A stretch of DNA of 30,448 nt, from the NCBI GenBank assembly GCA_002633005.1, contig NMRA01000611.1, positions 1-30,448 on the forward strand, read 5' to 3'. The first letter of the stretch is position 1. Each line of letters starts with the position of its first letter. This DNA comes from Phoronis australis. Its lineage: Eukaryota > Phoronida > Phoronidae. The notes under the pieces were generated by a model. That model saw nothing but the letters and a program-made list of their open reading frames with translations, ran no database searches and had not been told where the DNA came from. The translations under genes and the position numbers were made by a program. This document shows, piece after piece, positions 1 to 11,746 of the stretch.

Positions 1-26
1 TTGCCGTTGCCGTTGCCGTTGCCGTT
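1..26. repeat. TTGCCG hexanucleotide microsatellite
   Basis: Four and a half perfect tandem copies of TTGCCG open the window and run into a T/A stretch. The tract may extend beyond the left edge. No function is implied; it is not a known animal telomere motif (TTAGGG). Confidence 0.9.
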
Positions 27-54
27 TTAAAAAAACCAAAGCGCATTTTCAGTG

Positions 55-410
55 TTTTGACGACAATTACATCGCCAGTCAACCATATGCATGCTTTTTA
101 GCATCATGTACAAGGGTGATTGTTTTGTTGGTACTTGATAGAATCATGGGTAGGAAGTGTACAACAAAGTTGATTGCAGGAATATTTTGAGTAAATGTGA
201 GACCAGAGCATCAAATTTGGACCATGGAAAACACACGCCTAAAATAAGGCATAGTGATAGATTTAACAAAAGTTAACTAATACTAAAATTATTTTAAAAT
301 AAGAAGCCTATTATTGCACGACTGCGTGTTGTATGGACACAGTGACTTACTCGACAATGTAAGTATTTTAGAAGGAATTGTGATATCGGATTTATTCATA
401 CCACAGGCAA
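55..410 (+). repeat. Direct duplication, copy a
   Basis: This segment matches 571-903 in the same orientation at an offset of about 500 bp. Shared landmarks in order are TTTTGACG, CATGCATGCTTT, GATAGAATCATG, ATATTTTGAGTAAATGT, AACAAAAGTTAAC, ACTATTTTAAAATAA and TTCATACCACAGGCAA. The copies differ by many substitutions and small indels, so the duplication is old. I see no coding potential. Confidence 0.8.
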
Positions 411-570
411 AGAGTTCAAAATAGGTTAGTACTTTGCTGTGTCCATTGCCCGATATCCTGCTGGTCTGTGAATCTTTTTGATAACTGTGTACAGAAACGT
501 GTTATTGATGTCGTCCAGTGGAATATCCTTAGTGTGACATTTATTTGGTAACCAACGCACAATTCGAAGG

Positions 571-903
571 TTTTGACGGCAATCATCTCGGGTTGATCCC
601 AGAACGTCCAGTCCACCACATGCATGCTTTGTTACAATATAAAACCAGGCGACTGCTTGGTTGATACTCGATAGAATCATGTGGGTATGATGGGATACGA
701 TAATTTTATTGCAGATATATTTTGAGTAAATGTAAACAGCATCAAAATTTGACCGTGTGAAACTAACGCTTAAAATTAACATTGAACAAAAGTTAACCAA
801 TACTAACACTATTTTAAAATAAAAACCCTATTACAAACTGCACGATCACGTGTGCGGAATGGAGAAGGAAACTTGAGATCGGATTCATTCATACCACAGG
901 CAA
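571..903 (+). repeat. Direct duplication, copy b
   Basis: Second copy of the sequence at 55-410, ending in the same CATACCACAGGCAA. A 127-codon antisense frame that crosses it is not preserved in copy a, so it is treated as chance. Confidence 0.8.
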
Positions 904-1529
904 TAACAATTTCATTCAGGTGACATCAAAACAGGTAAACATGTTGTCTTAGGGTCGAATTACAATAATGGGCCTCAAAACAGTACACAGAGTACCTTCA
1001 CATTTATAAAAAAAGTTATAAAACGCTTAAACACATAAAGATATGAGATATTGAACATGTCCAAATTCCACCAGTCGGCGCGTGCTATGCATTGGAACAC
1101 ATAAAGAGATAAGCAACTGATTCCTGACAGGGAGACTACACATATGGTATTTTTTAATTACTCAGAAGGCTTGAACATATAGTTTTCTCCGTTACTGTGA
1201 GATGTCAGTCATCCATAATATGGTATCACCAAATGTTCCATCTATTGCACAGCCTTTAAAGGTTCACTATATTGATAAAAGTACCTAACAATTAACTTTA
1301 AAACACATGCATAACAGTACCCCCTTGATAGTGATATTCAAGTTCATGTGGTAAACCATAGTGTCCACATACTGCAAGAACTTTAAAAAACCGTCAACTG
1401 AGAGCAAGAACAGAACAATATCATGGTCATACATATTATGATTGATATATGCAGGAAATACTACACAGACGATTAAATAGTCATTCAAAAGTGATCTAAG
1501 TCCATCCATGTCCTGTTTGAAGCTACTTC
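904..1529. other. AT-rich spacer, nothing recognised
   Basis: Between the duplication and the large tandem array I see only AT-rich sequence with short open frames. No repeats, splice patterns or recognisable protein matches stand out. Confidence 0.5.
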
Positions 1530-2624
1530 ATGGAAGAACCAAAGCCTCTAGAAAGGATCCAAAAAGTTTGGCAATGGTCAGTGAGCTGTTGTTTTTATTT
1601 ACATTTTAGTTTCCTGGTACTAAAAGTGTGCTTCTCCCCTGTCAATGACTTCGCATCACTAATTTCTGGTCTCATTGATTGTCGAATTAATCAGCATTCC
1701 TTTCAGTCGGATTTGTGAACCTTTGGCTTGACAGGACCTTTTAAAAAAATTCTAATTTGTTGTATTATAGGTGTTATAACACTTGAGAACCTTCACAGTA
1801 TCGAGCTGTGTCTTATGTATACCCATGCGGTATGAAACGTAAGCAACGTTACTTTACTCCTTCCGTTTTGGATATCCGTAGGTCCCAACGTATCGTGGAT
1901 ATGGGTATGGCGTGTAAATAGATAACAAGAGCAACGCAGAGCGTTGAAATGCGCCCACAATTGCACCGTATACGGTATCCTTCTAGAGTTGTTTATTGGT
2001 ACCATAAAGTGGCCAGTAGATGGCATATATGTAGTATGTTGTACTTTGCAAAAATGGAAAGGCATGGTCATTGTCTCCTCAATAGGCTAGGGGCAAAATA
2101 TGAGCAATCTTCATAATACACGCACATACTATACATCAGTTGCTTAAAGCACCACAGAAACATAGAATTAAAAACAAATTTACCAACATACGAGATTAGC
2201 ACAGCATTAGAATGCCAGAAACAAATTTCTACTTGGAACTTTTCCTTCATAGTCACGAAGTAACACAAAGTATACACCTGAAGACCTATGAAAATACAGA
2301 GGTCAATGTAAAATACTAAAATTGCCACTAGAGGCATACCGGTAGTCGGAATCATCCTAAAGTCGTCATCGTCCGTTGTCAACATCACATAAATACACTT
2401 GCTAAATTTAGTAAAGATCCTGCGAACGGTTTAGGAGATACAGCCATAGGCGCAAAAAAAAAACTGCCACTAGGAGGCTCCACAGGAGTTCAAATCGTCT
2501 GAAAATCATTTGTCAGCTGTCCTCTTCATAGTAAGCACATACACGCCAATTTTCACAATCATCTTTTGAGCGGTTTGGTTGATAGAGGGGTGGACGCACA
2601 ACAGACTCGAAAATACTAAAAATG

Positions 2625-2639
2625 GTCACTAGGTGGCGC
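2625..2639 (+). promoter_or_regulatory. CTCF-core-like motif in subrepeat
   Basis: GTCACTAGGTGGCGC closely matches the core of the known animal CTCF consensus (CCACNAGGKGGCGC). It is the best of about ten related motifs carried by the 150 bp subrepeats, for example at 2324, 2466, 2770, 13405, 13557 and 13693. The match is seen in the sequence; binding is not shown and the resemblance may be accidental. Confidence 0.3.
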
Positions 2640-2910
2640 AAACTATGTCGAATTCATCTGAAAACGGGAGGATAGCGTCGTTTTACTAATAGGTGCCTAC
2701 ATACCAAATTTTATGAAAATCCGTTCAAGACTTTTGAAGATACAAAGGTAAGCGTAAAAAACTAAAATTGCCACTAGGGAGCACACCGGTAGTCGGATCC
2801 GTCCGAAAGTTCGCACATGCCGTCCCATTCATAAATGGAACATATGTACCAAATTTCATGAAAGTATGTCAAAGGGTTTTGGAGATAAAGCAGCGGACGC
2901 CGGACGCCGC

Positions 2911-2946
2911 CCGGACGGACGGACGGACGGACGGACGGACGGACGG
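2911..2946 (+). repeat. GGAC tetranucleotide microsatellite
   Basis: About nine tandem CGGA/GGAC units follow the last 150 bp subrepeat. An open frame through it encodes repeating Thr-Asp-Gly-Arg and is an artefact of the repeat. The equivalent position in the second block (14080-14110) has only short remnants (CCGGACGCCCGGACAACCGG), so the tract expanded in this copy only. Confidence 0.95.
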
Positions 2947-5900
2947 AGATGACGGCATAATGCGTCCACATATAAATATGTGGGCGCATAAAAACGTGTA
3001 TTAATAAAATTTACAAACAGTCGACAAATCAATTGTTTTCAATACTGCTTGTGCTTGTGAAATCTGCAAAGGAATTCAATTAAAACTATTCAGCATGCAT
3101 TCCGGAGTCTTGAACGTAATTTGGGTTTAGTCATGCCGTTGTTTTAGTATGTTAGGGCTTGTATTAGAGTGTTAGTGCATTTGTCAGTCGGGATTAGGAA
3201 GAGCGCTAGCGTCTGCACAATTGTACCACCAAGACCTGCAACAAATGTCTAGTGTAACAGATTTGATGGATGCATAGAGATCTATTCATTTGAAGAACAT
3301 GTGTGTCATCATATCCAAACACTAATACTTGAGTACAACCCAGAGTACAAGAAAACAAAAGTCAACCCTTAAGAACTATTACAATAATCTGGAAACAACA
3401 CAGTTTTCACCGGTGGAGAGCTGTAAATGCAAGACCCAAATGTTATGAATAACATAATTCAATCAGCACTTTCGTCCTTCATGTATCTGTAAAGACAGCA
3501 TCTCACAGCGTGCGCGCTCTCACGGAAGTGCAACTTGCGGGTCATTTTTACCTTTCCGTTTCCGGTTTTATTTTGTGTCGGATATCGGCGACATCTTAGG
3601 TTCTCTTCCAGTGGTTGCGAGGTCAAGGTGCTGCTTGTTCAGGTCCTGTATGAACCTAAAAAGTCTCTATATTTCTTTCTCAGTTTGAATATTTAAATTC
3701 ATCTCAGAAATAGCTGCTTAAATTTATGTAAAACATTGAAATACCAATATTTAAACGCAGTTCACAAAACGAAAATGAAGTGATCATATCTTAGAACATG
3801 AAGAGTATTTCCTAGATCACTTCTGGAAAATTTAGCATTTAAGTAAAATCGACCTTGTTATTGTGACCGCTGTTTTACTATCATTGAGCTCTGTCTTTTG
3901 CTAAATACTAAAATTTTGAGAGAATGTGAGCTGAAACCAGGTGAGAAAGAGTGAAAAAGGAAAAAAGAGATGCCTGAATGACTGACGAGTTAATGTTTCA
4001 CTTTACTTTTCTATGTTAAACAAACCCGCATGCAGTCGAAACAAGTAGCTTCCAGGAGATTTACAGCTTATCAGCACCATACCTTTTGTCTCTGGTGTCA
4101 TTAGTGTAAGTAGTACTGCAGCACATTCCGTACCATGTCACTTTTCTCAGTGTCAGATCCTGCATGCTAATGGTATACTAGTCAGCCAAATTCCAGTGGA
4201 TTGACGAAAGGCCAAGTCGCTAAAAATCTACAATGAGGTTAAAAGGAAATCAACACGTCCGAAGTAGTATAACCTATATGTCCTCAAATGAAAACTAGAA
4301 ATGAGGAAAGGTATGACCTAAGGTATAAATTCACGGTTTTTTAGTCTTCAAATTCGAAGATCAACTCAAGTCCTAAACCCCATTAGTTCGAAAGCTAAAA
4401 GTTCAAACTTTCATGACACGAGGTTCCGAAAGGCGATTTCGAGCAAAATGTTCGGTAATTTGGAAGCACATGCCTGTTTGACACTAGTTCTTCGAAGAGC
4501 CTGTGTTTCTGGAAAGGAGGCAAACAAAGTGGTCACCACCACTAAAGTTTTGCTGTTCCGCTGCTGTTGAGGTTTCTGGTATCATAAATCTTGAAACCAG
4601 TTTTGATCTAACTATCTTTTCTGTTGGAGTTGTGAACACTTGACCAAATAGGGTCTTTTTAAAAACATTTCATTTTCCGTATCATTGGGTGTCAGCACTT
4701 GAGAACCTTCAGAGTGACGGACTGCATCCAAAATATATAGTGGCATTAAACGGTAACAACGTTAGTTCACCTACATAATTTTCATCTTAAATACTTCTTC
4801 ATCCGTTTTGGTTATCCGAGGTTCACAGCGTATCGTTGAGGTACGGTTATACCGCGTAAATAGACAAACACCTGTATTAATGAACTTTTCAAACAATCGA
4901 CAAATCAACAGTTTTCAATTTGTCACTCGGAGGTCAATTGAAAAATCCTTGTCTCTACGCCGATAGAAATCGGTCACGGGAACCATTGTTCATCTCCATC
5001 TGGTTGTGGCATCTCCAGAGGAATTCAAATAACACCATTCAGCACGTATTTTGTGACCTTGAACGTCCTTTGGATTAATCCATGCGTCTTTCCAGGTATG
5101 TAAGGGCAATTGTTGGGTGGGATTAGAAAGTGCGTTTGCGTCAACGCGAAAGCACAAGCAAGAAAAATAACAAACGTCTAGTCCAAGCGAATTGTAAATA
5201 CAATTGACAAATGGGCAGATCTATTCACAAGAGTAAATGTGCGTCATCACGGCCTAAGCATTAATACATGAGTAGAACCAAGGGTACAACTAAAATGCAG
5301 GCAACACTTGAAGTCTATTACAACGAAATGGACACCAAACAGTGGTAACAGGTGAAGACCAAAGTCTTATCAATAACGACAGTTACCCCTATCGTGCTTC
5401 ATGCATCGGGTAAGACAGCACCTCATTGCATGTGGCCTGACGCAAGAGGCAACTTCCGGGCTTCTGTTACCTTTCTGACTCTGATGTCTTTTTGTGTTAG
5501 TGGCTCAACGACATGTTTGGTTTGTTGCCAGTGGTGAATCCTGCTTGTTCAGATCCTGTATGACCCTAAAATAAGTGTTAAGTACATTTCTCAGAAATAG
5601 CTCTTCAGATTTATGTGAAACATTTAAATACTATTATTTAAACGTCGTTCACAAAACGGAAATGAAATGATCATATTTTAGATTATTAACAGTGTTTCCG
5701 ATACCACTTCTGAAATATTTTTATCAAATGAAATTCGATATTGTTATTGACACAGTTGTTTTACAAATAATGTGCTTTTCTCTTTTGCTAAATTTTGCAG
5801 TTTTTGAGAGATTGTGCCCTGGAACCAGGTATGAAACAGTGTACGTGAATAAAGACGGTGCCTGAACGAGTAGCGAATAGAATTTTCACTTTATTTTTCC

Positions 5901-6388
5901 CTATCAAGCAAGTTGCACATAGGAGTACACACGTCCTGGACGTTTACAGATGAACTGCACCACACCGTTTGACTCTGTCTTTCGTCATAGTGGTCCTGCA
6001 ACACATTTGATATATTGTCAAAGCTTGCAACTTCAGTTATCACACGTGGATGGTATATTAGTCAGCCAAAGTCTGGTTGTTGGACACTGGGACAAGTCGC
6101 TAAAAATGAACCCCTTGAAAGTGATAAAGCAATACGACCTGAATTGAAATTTACAAGTGAGAAGGTGTTTGGGCCGAAAGTATGAAATCACGTATTCCTC
6201 GGTTTCAAGGTTACCTAGACCAAGAATCCATAAATCTTAAAGGCGAATGCCACCCGATTTAATTAGTCTTTTTTGCCGTCTGAATCGGTCTATTTCCACA
6301 TCGTCTCGCATACGGTCGACCTTACCTTGCCAAGAGGTGTCGCGTTAACCTGTGAGGAAGGTGAGAAACGACGCTAGCGACGTCAGTG

Positions 6389-6655
6389 GTTCATATGCAG
6401 AGTGAATGCCGTTATGTTGTGGTGTATCGTTCCCGCTTGTCCGAACTAAGCAGGGGCGAGAAAAGCGAGTATATCGTTTTTTTTTTTTACTTCCTCGAGA
6501 GTCCGAAATGCTTAGGAAGTGGCTCATGGTAGTGAAGAATTAAATTTACGCTGTAAATAGCAAGCATGAGGCCGTGAAACATCTCCGAGTCTGTGGCCTG
6601 CAGACGACGTCGACAGTGCCTCACGAATGCCGGCTTACCAAATAACTCCATACGT
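6389..6655 (+). pseudogene. THAP zinc-finger exon, decayed (copy 1)
   Basis: This stretch aligns base by base with the intact THAP frame at 23205-23460. The first two zinc ligands survive in CIVPACPN, but the next codon is TAA where the intact copy has TAT. An expanded T-run near 6478-6489 then shifts the frame just before the conserved Arg-Leu-Pro. A further in-frame TAA stands at about 6540. The same first stop and the T-run lesion occur in copy 3 (29770-30020), so the damage arose before the copies separated. A THAP domain would bind DNA for the transposase; this one cannot be made. Confidence 0.8.
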
Positions 6656-6808
6656 TCCGTTGTCTGAGCTTGTTCACAGCGCCTCTCTAGTATTTCTTCA
6701 TCACTGTATTCCTGTTCGAATTGATAGCCTGTAAAACTTAACGATCCACCTGCGAAGTCGGGACTGATGAGCTCTAGCTCGTCCTAAGTCGGGATTGCGA
6801 GTTGCCAT
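6639..6808 (-). other. Candidate antisense first exon in the THAP element
   Basis: On the minus strand a TATATAA box (6866-6875, conserved in copy 2) lies about 60-70 bases upstream of an ATG at 6808-6806 that starts Met-Ala-Thr-Arg in both copies. A frame about 48 codons long is open from 6783 to a consensus 5' splice site (TTTG/GTAAGC, cut at 6639/6638). It contains the acidic motif GYQFEQEYSDEEILERR. Copy 2 keeps GYQFEPDYTDQEILERRRE, and copy 3 also keeps the frame. The ATG and the acidic frame are out of register by one base in this copy, so if the gene was real it is broken here. YQFEP followed by acidic residues recalls the N-termini of P2X7-like invertebrate ORFs, but that is only a resemblance. 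The exon would run antisense towards the THAP exon. Confidence 0.4.
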
Positions 6809-6860
6809 GTTGGCGTTTATTAGTGAGCGTTCTGTTTTAAAATGAATTATTCTCACCCTA

Positions 6861-6876
6861 ACCAATACTTATATAA
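6861..6876 (-). promoter_or_regulatory. TATA box with CCAAT-like neighbour
   Basis: The sequence around CTTATATAAAACTG is kept in both long copies of the THAP element (also at about 23686-23698). It lies immediately beside CCAAT on the plus strand. Read on the minus strand, TTTTATATAAG sits 60-70 bases before the conserved ATG of the antisense exon. The preservation is observed; promoter activity is inferred. Confidence 0.4.
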
Positions 6877-9800
6877 AACTGAAACAAAGTCTGTCTCATT
6901 AGATGCAATTTGTAATGCCTTTGGAGTGTTCGTGAGTGCATATGATTTGAGAAGCCAGCAGTGAATAAATCCCTGCGTTACCTGCTTTAGGTGCAATAAA
7001 ACTAATTGACGGGACACCGAGACCGTGTGAGCTCATGCTAATTTAGTGTTTGCTGGCAGAAACTGTTGTGAAACAACTCGATTTCTATCCCACGACCAGG
7101 TGTTAGGAGAATCTTTATTTACATTTACATTACTCAAATAATGATTGTCAATGTACAACTTCTGCCCTGACGGTGCTGTGGCCCAAAGCGGAACTGAATT
7201 CGCAGCCCCCGGCGAGTAAGTAGATTTGCAGTTTCGTGGCTAATTCACCAACAATCACGTGCACATTACTTTGGCTCACTAGTATAGTATTTTCTTGACT
7301 GAAAGTTTAGTTTCCACTGAATTTTGGCTGGTTTGTTCGTGGTGTCTGATCAGTTTCCGAACCACTGGCCGGGATAACGAGTTAATCCGGCCGGCCGCGA
7401 CGGGCATGATGGGGCTCCGAGCCACTGGCCAGGATACCAAGAGTTTTGTTTTTAGCACTCAGAAAATCACAAGTCTAAACAACACAGATCTAGGTTCTCC
7501 TGTCTGTATCTCATGGAAAATACTTCGAAATTATCTCCGAACACACCCCAAACGCCTGCTACGGACCTTATTGGCCTGTCGAACTTTGTAGGCTACGGTG
7601 TGTCCAAATACCAATAAATCCGTAACAGCGAAATAAAACAACACGTTTTTGTAAGAACTCGGTGTATTTCTAAGGGTTTTACATCGAAGTTTGATGATTT
7701 ATTGGTGTTAAACGATGACTCCAAGCGATAAGCTGACACCAGTAACCCGTGTTGTGAACTGCTGAACAGAATGCGTGTGAAAACGATGACGTAATTGGAT
7801 AATTGCAAGACCTCCGTCTGCCGTCAGGTGTCAGGTAACGCAACCGCACGTGTAGTTATGGAGTAGAATTACTCGATCTAAATTGATACAAATTAGGTTG
7901 TTTTTTGGGTCGCATGCTCCTTTAATATCCACTGAAGTCCGAAAGCTTATCATTTTCAAAAATAAACGTTCGATCTTTCAGGACACGAAGTTTTGAAAAG
8001 TGATTTCGTGAAAAATTTTGGAGTTAGTTTCTATACACATGCCGTTTGAAACTAGCGATTCGAAGAGCCAGTGCTTCTCAATGGGATCCAAACAAATTTT
8101 GTCAATGCTTACTGAGCTGCTACATTTAATTACATTATCAAATTTTGATATACAGCCAGTAAAATTTTGCTGCTCTGTTTTCAGACCTCGTCAATAGTTT
8201 CAACTAGACCTTCTTTTTGTTGGATATGTGAACCTTCGGACTCGAGGTCCTTTTGAAAACGTTTTCATTTGTCAAAGGTTTCAGGTATAATAGACCTTCG
8301 GACTAGTTTCGAACTAACTATCTTTTTCTGTCAGATTTGTGAAGCCTCGGGGTTAAAGGGCTCTTTTAGAAATATTTTCAATTGTCAGATGATTTGCCTT
8401 TAGACTTGTGAACCTTAGTATAGAGCTCTACCCTATTTATACCAATTCAGTATGAATCGCAAGCAAAATTATATTACATTCTTAATTTTAGTCTTCGCTT
8501 GTCATTCTTCTTCTTCCATTCTCCTTCTTCGGTCTTGGTAATCCGGGGGTCGCAACGTATTGTTGTTGTGTGTGTATAGCAAGTAAATGAACAAAACCGC
8601 GGAATAATAAAATTTACAAACATTTGAGAAATCAATTGTTGTTTTCCATTTGATACTTGAATAATCAATGTAATTGAAAAATCCTTCTCCATGCCACGGG
8701 TGTAATCGATCAAGGGAACCACTGATCAGCTCCACCTGGTTATGGCATCTGCAGAGGAACTCAGTTAACAGCATTCAGCATGAACACAGGATCGTCATTT
8801 GGATTCAGTCATGCTGTTCTTTAGTGTGTTAGGGTATGTGTTAGTATGTTAGCGCAAATTTTGGTCGAAATTAGAAAGAGTTTTATCGTCAATACGAATG
8901 TACCAGCAAGACAAGTAACAAACGACAAGGGAAAGCGGATGGTGATAGATTTGGTGCATGGAGATGTGTATCCATTTAAAGTACATGTGCGTCATCACGA
9001 ACCAAGCACTAAAACTTGAGTACAAGCCAGAGTACAAGTAAAATACCGTTATCACTTTAAAGCTGTTATAATGATCAAGACACCGCAAAATTGTCACAAG
9101 TGTCAGTCAAACCAAAATGTTGTCAATAACGAGTTACACACCTCTATGGTCCTTCATGTATCTTTTTGGGCAGCATCTCATGATGCAGCCTAAGGGAGAG
9201 TGCAAATTAAGGGATTTTCTACGCTTCCGATTATGGTATCGTTTTGTGTTGGTGGTTCAGCGACATCTTTTGTTCTGTGCCAGTGATGGTAAGATCAGTG
9301 TCCTGCTTGTTCAGATCCTATAAGACCCTGGAACAAACTTCCATATTTCTCTAACTTTAAACGTTTATATCTCAGAAATAGCTGTTCTTATTCATGTAGC
9401 ACTTCCAAATACTGTGATTTAAAGACAGTTCACAAAACAAAAATGAAGAGCATATTTTAGAATGTTAATAGAGTTCTGAGGTCACTTCTGGAACACTTTC
9501 ATGAAATGAAATTCGATCTTGTTATTGATATCATTGTTTTACCATTAAAGTGGTTTTGCCTTTTGCTAAATTTTACGGTTTTTGAGGGACTTTGCCCTGA
9601 AACTAGATGTAATACAATGCATATGAATAAAAATAGATGCCTGAATGACTTGACTTTTCCAAATCAAACAAGGCTTCTGTGCAGTTTTGATGACTTGTAG
9701 AACACACAGACAGTCGAAGCATTTAACTTCCAGGATATTTAGGGGTGAACGGCACCATACCTTTTGCCTCTGATGTCATTCCTGTGAGAGGTCCAGCGGC

Positions 9801-11513
9801 ACCTTTGGTACACTCTCACTGCTCGCGACGTCAGATCCCGCATGACAATGGTATACTAGTCAGCCAATGTCCAGTGGTTTGATGAAATTAGGTCAATTCC
9901 TTAAAGCCTACAAAGATGTTCAAACAAAGTCATCTCACTGGAAGCAATGAAACCTTATGATCTGAATTGAAAAGTACAAGTGAGAAAGAGTGTGAGCAGA
10001 AGGTATGAAATCACTTATTCATTGGTCCGAAGGTTTGCAAGTCCAAAAATCCAAAAATCCAAAGGTCCAAGCTAGGTCGAAAGTCCATTAGTTTGAAAGC
10101 TAAAATTTCGAACTTTCATTTATTTCAGTTAGCAAATTGTTCGGAGATTTGTATGCACGTTGCTGTTTGAAACTACTTTTTGGAAGTGCCACTGCCTCCT
10201 CTCGAAAGGATCCGAACAATGTTCGACAGCACTGAAACGCTGTTACAATGATTTGAACACCACAAAGTTGACACAGGTAGACAAATGTAACTGCAAGTAT
10301 CAGCCAGACAAAATGTTATCAATAACGAAAGTTTCATACCTCTAACGTCCTTCGTGTACCGTGTAAGACAGCATCTCATGGCGCGCCCTCACGGAAGGTG
10401 CAACTTCAGAGATTTTTTTTACCTTTCCAAGTACGGTATCAATTGAGTAGGTGGTTCAGTGTTATCTTTGGTTCTCTGTCAGTAGTGGTGAGGTCATTGT
10501 TGTTCAGATCATGTATTATCTTTGGAATAACGTTCAAATTTCTCTAACTTTGTCCACCGTTCGAAGAATGACCAAGTCGCTATTAAATCTGCAATACGGT
10601 TAAAAGGAAACCAAGCCTTTAGAAGCGATAAAACCTACAAAACTTCAATTTAAAACTAGAAGTGAGAAAGTGTTTTTGCTGAAGGTATGAAATCATGGCT
10701 TTCATTTTTCCGAAGGTTTTCAAGTCCACAAATACACGCAAGTACGAAAGCCCATAACTGCGAAAGCTAAAACTTCAAACTTTAAGGTAGGTGTATACAC
10801 TGATCAAATCTCCAGGTTCCTAACTAAAATGAGTAAAAAGGGAGTTTTAACTAGTTAGACATGACTCTGAAAGTGACAAAAATCGAAAAAAAATGTTTTT
10901 TTTGTAGTTCGTTTTTTTAAAAAATCGTATTTTTTAATTTTCAACAAATCCAATTTTACCTCGAATTTTTTTTCAAAATGCACAGGGATCATCATCAGCT
11001 ATTTCCTTACGCAATATTCTACTTATCCATACCAAATATATGTATAAAATCATTATGATCTTGATTTTGTGGCATTTTTTGTGTGTGAGTTGGGGCAAGC
11101 ACGCCACTTTTTGTCATTTGGTCACTTTCCGTCTAATAACTAAAAATCTGGTCCATTTATCAAAAAACCCTGGCACGCGATTTTACTTCAGTCCAAGAGG
11201 ATTTCAAATTTGCAACTTTCGTTAAAATTGACCCACGTGTTGTGGAAAAATAGGCCCGAGAATCGTGTCACTATCCTGAAATCACGAGCCGAGAAAAACG
11301 GCTTTGAAGTTAAGCGGTCATCGATTGCCACTTGAGATCAAATTTCGTTCAGAATGCGTGGTCATTATGTTCCAATTTTTGTTGAAGTACTAGAAATAAA
11401 GCTGATATTTACTTCATATTTAGAAAATGTGACATACCTGTTTGTTTACAGCGTAATTTTAATCATTTTTTCGAACTTGTGATGCACGACAGACGACCAA
11501 AACAAATATGGCT

Positions 11514-11746
11514 GTCACGTGGGCGGAGCTTAGCGTTGATCTATTGTCTGCTGTACTGGTGTGCCGACCACCATGTGTTGATTGTTTATACGATTCATCT
11601 GAACTCTCCACTCAGTTTGTAAAAGACTCTCTAACTATATTACACAGACCTATTTGTTAGTATTCCAATATTATCATCAACCAATATATGTGTTATATCA
11701 AATCGCCGCGTTACTGCCTACATAACAATATTGGCGACGAGGATAA
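11514..11746 (+). mobile_element. Possible solo or partial LTR with primer-site-like sequence
   Basis: A segment begins TGTCACGTGGGCGG and reaches TACATAACA, which fits the TGT...ACA limits of an LTR, and is followed by ATTGGCGACGAGGAT. A TTGGCGACGAGGAT-type sequence just after the LTR is familiar from some Gypsy-like retrotransposons. The following ATG frame (11765) closes after about 28 codons. No second LTR was found, so the call is tentative. Confidence 0.25.

Larger units (their letters stand above)
2310..2950 (+). repeat. Block of four ~150 bp tandem subrepeats
   Basis: Four submonomers start at 2324, 2466, 2625 and 2770, at spacings of 142, 159 and 145 bp. Each carries a variant of GCCACTAGGAGGC, then CACCGGTAGTCGGAATC-like sequence, then CACATANNNGCCAAATTTTATGAAAATC, then GGAGATACAG. 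The block ends in a GGAC microsatellite followed by an ACATATAAATATGTGGGCG tail. A related block lies at 13240-14110. The tail and the microsatellite resemble the 3' ends of some invertebrate retroelements, but no coding part is present. Confidence 0.85.
6241..7921 (+). mobile_element. Kolobok-like DNA transposon, copy 1 (non-autonomous)
   Basis: A 1681 bp element is flanked on both sides by TTAA (6237-6240 and 7922-7925). It starts AGGCGAATGCCACCC and ends GGGTCGCATGCTCCT, which are imperfect inverted repeats. It interrupts one unit of the ~2 kb array. Inside are a decayed THAP exon (about 6389-6650), a conserved CCAAT/TATA region near 6860-6875, and an AT-rich right half that matches 23530-24714. 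TTAA target duplications together with a THAP domain are diagnostic features of the Kolobok superfamily; piggyBac also uses TTAA but its transposase has no THAP. No catalytic transposase domain is present, so movement would need an enzyme supplied in trans. Confidence 0.8.

Noticed and set aside
1-26. Telomeric repeat
   Set aside because: TTGCCG is not a known telomere unit and the tract is only 26 bp.
2768-3004. Open frames on both strands through the GGAC repeat
   Set aside because: The peptides are periodic (TDGR, SVRP) and come from the microsatellite and subrepeat, not from a gene.
7593-7808. 71-codon minus-strand frame similar to 24393-24611
   Set aside because: Both copies of the THAP element keep this frame, but differences are spread over all codon positions and the frame is short; shared descent of the DNA explains it.
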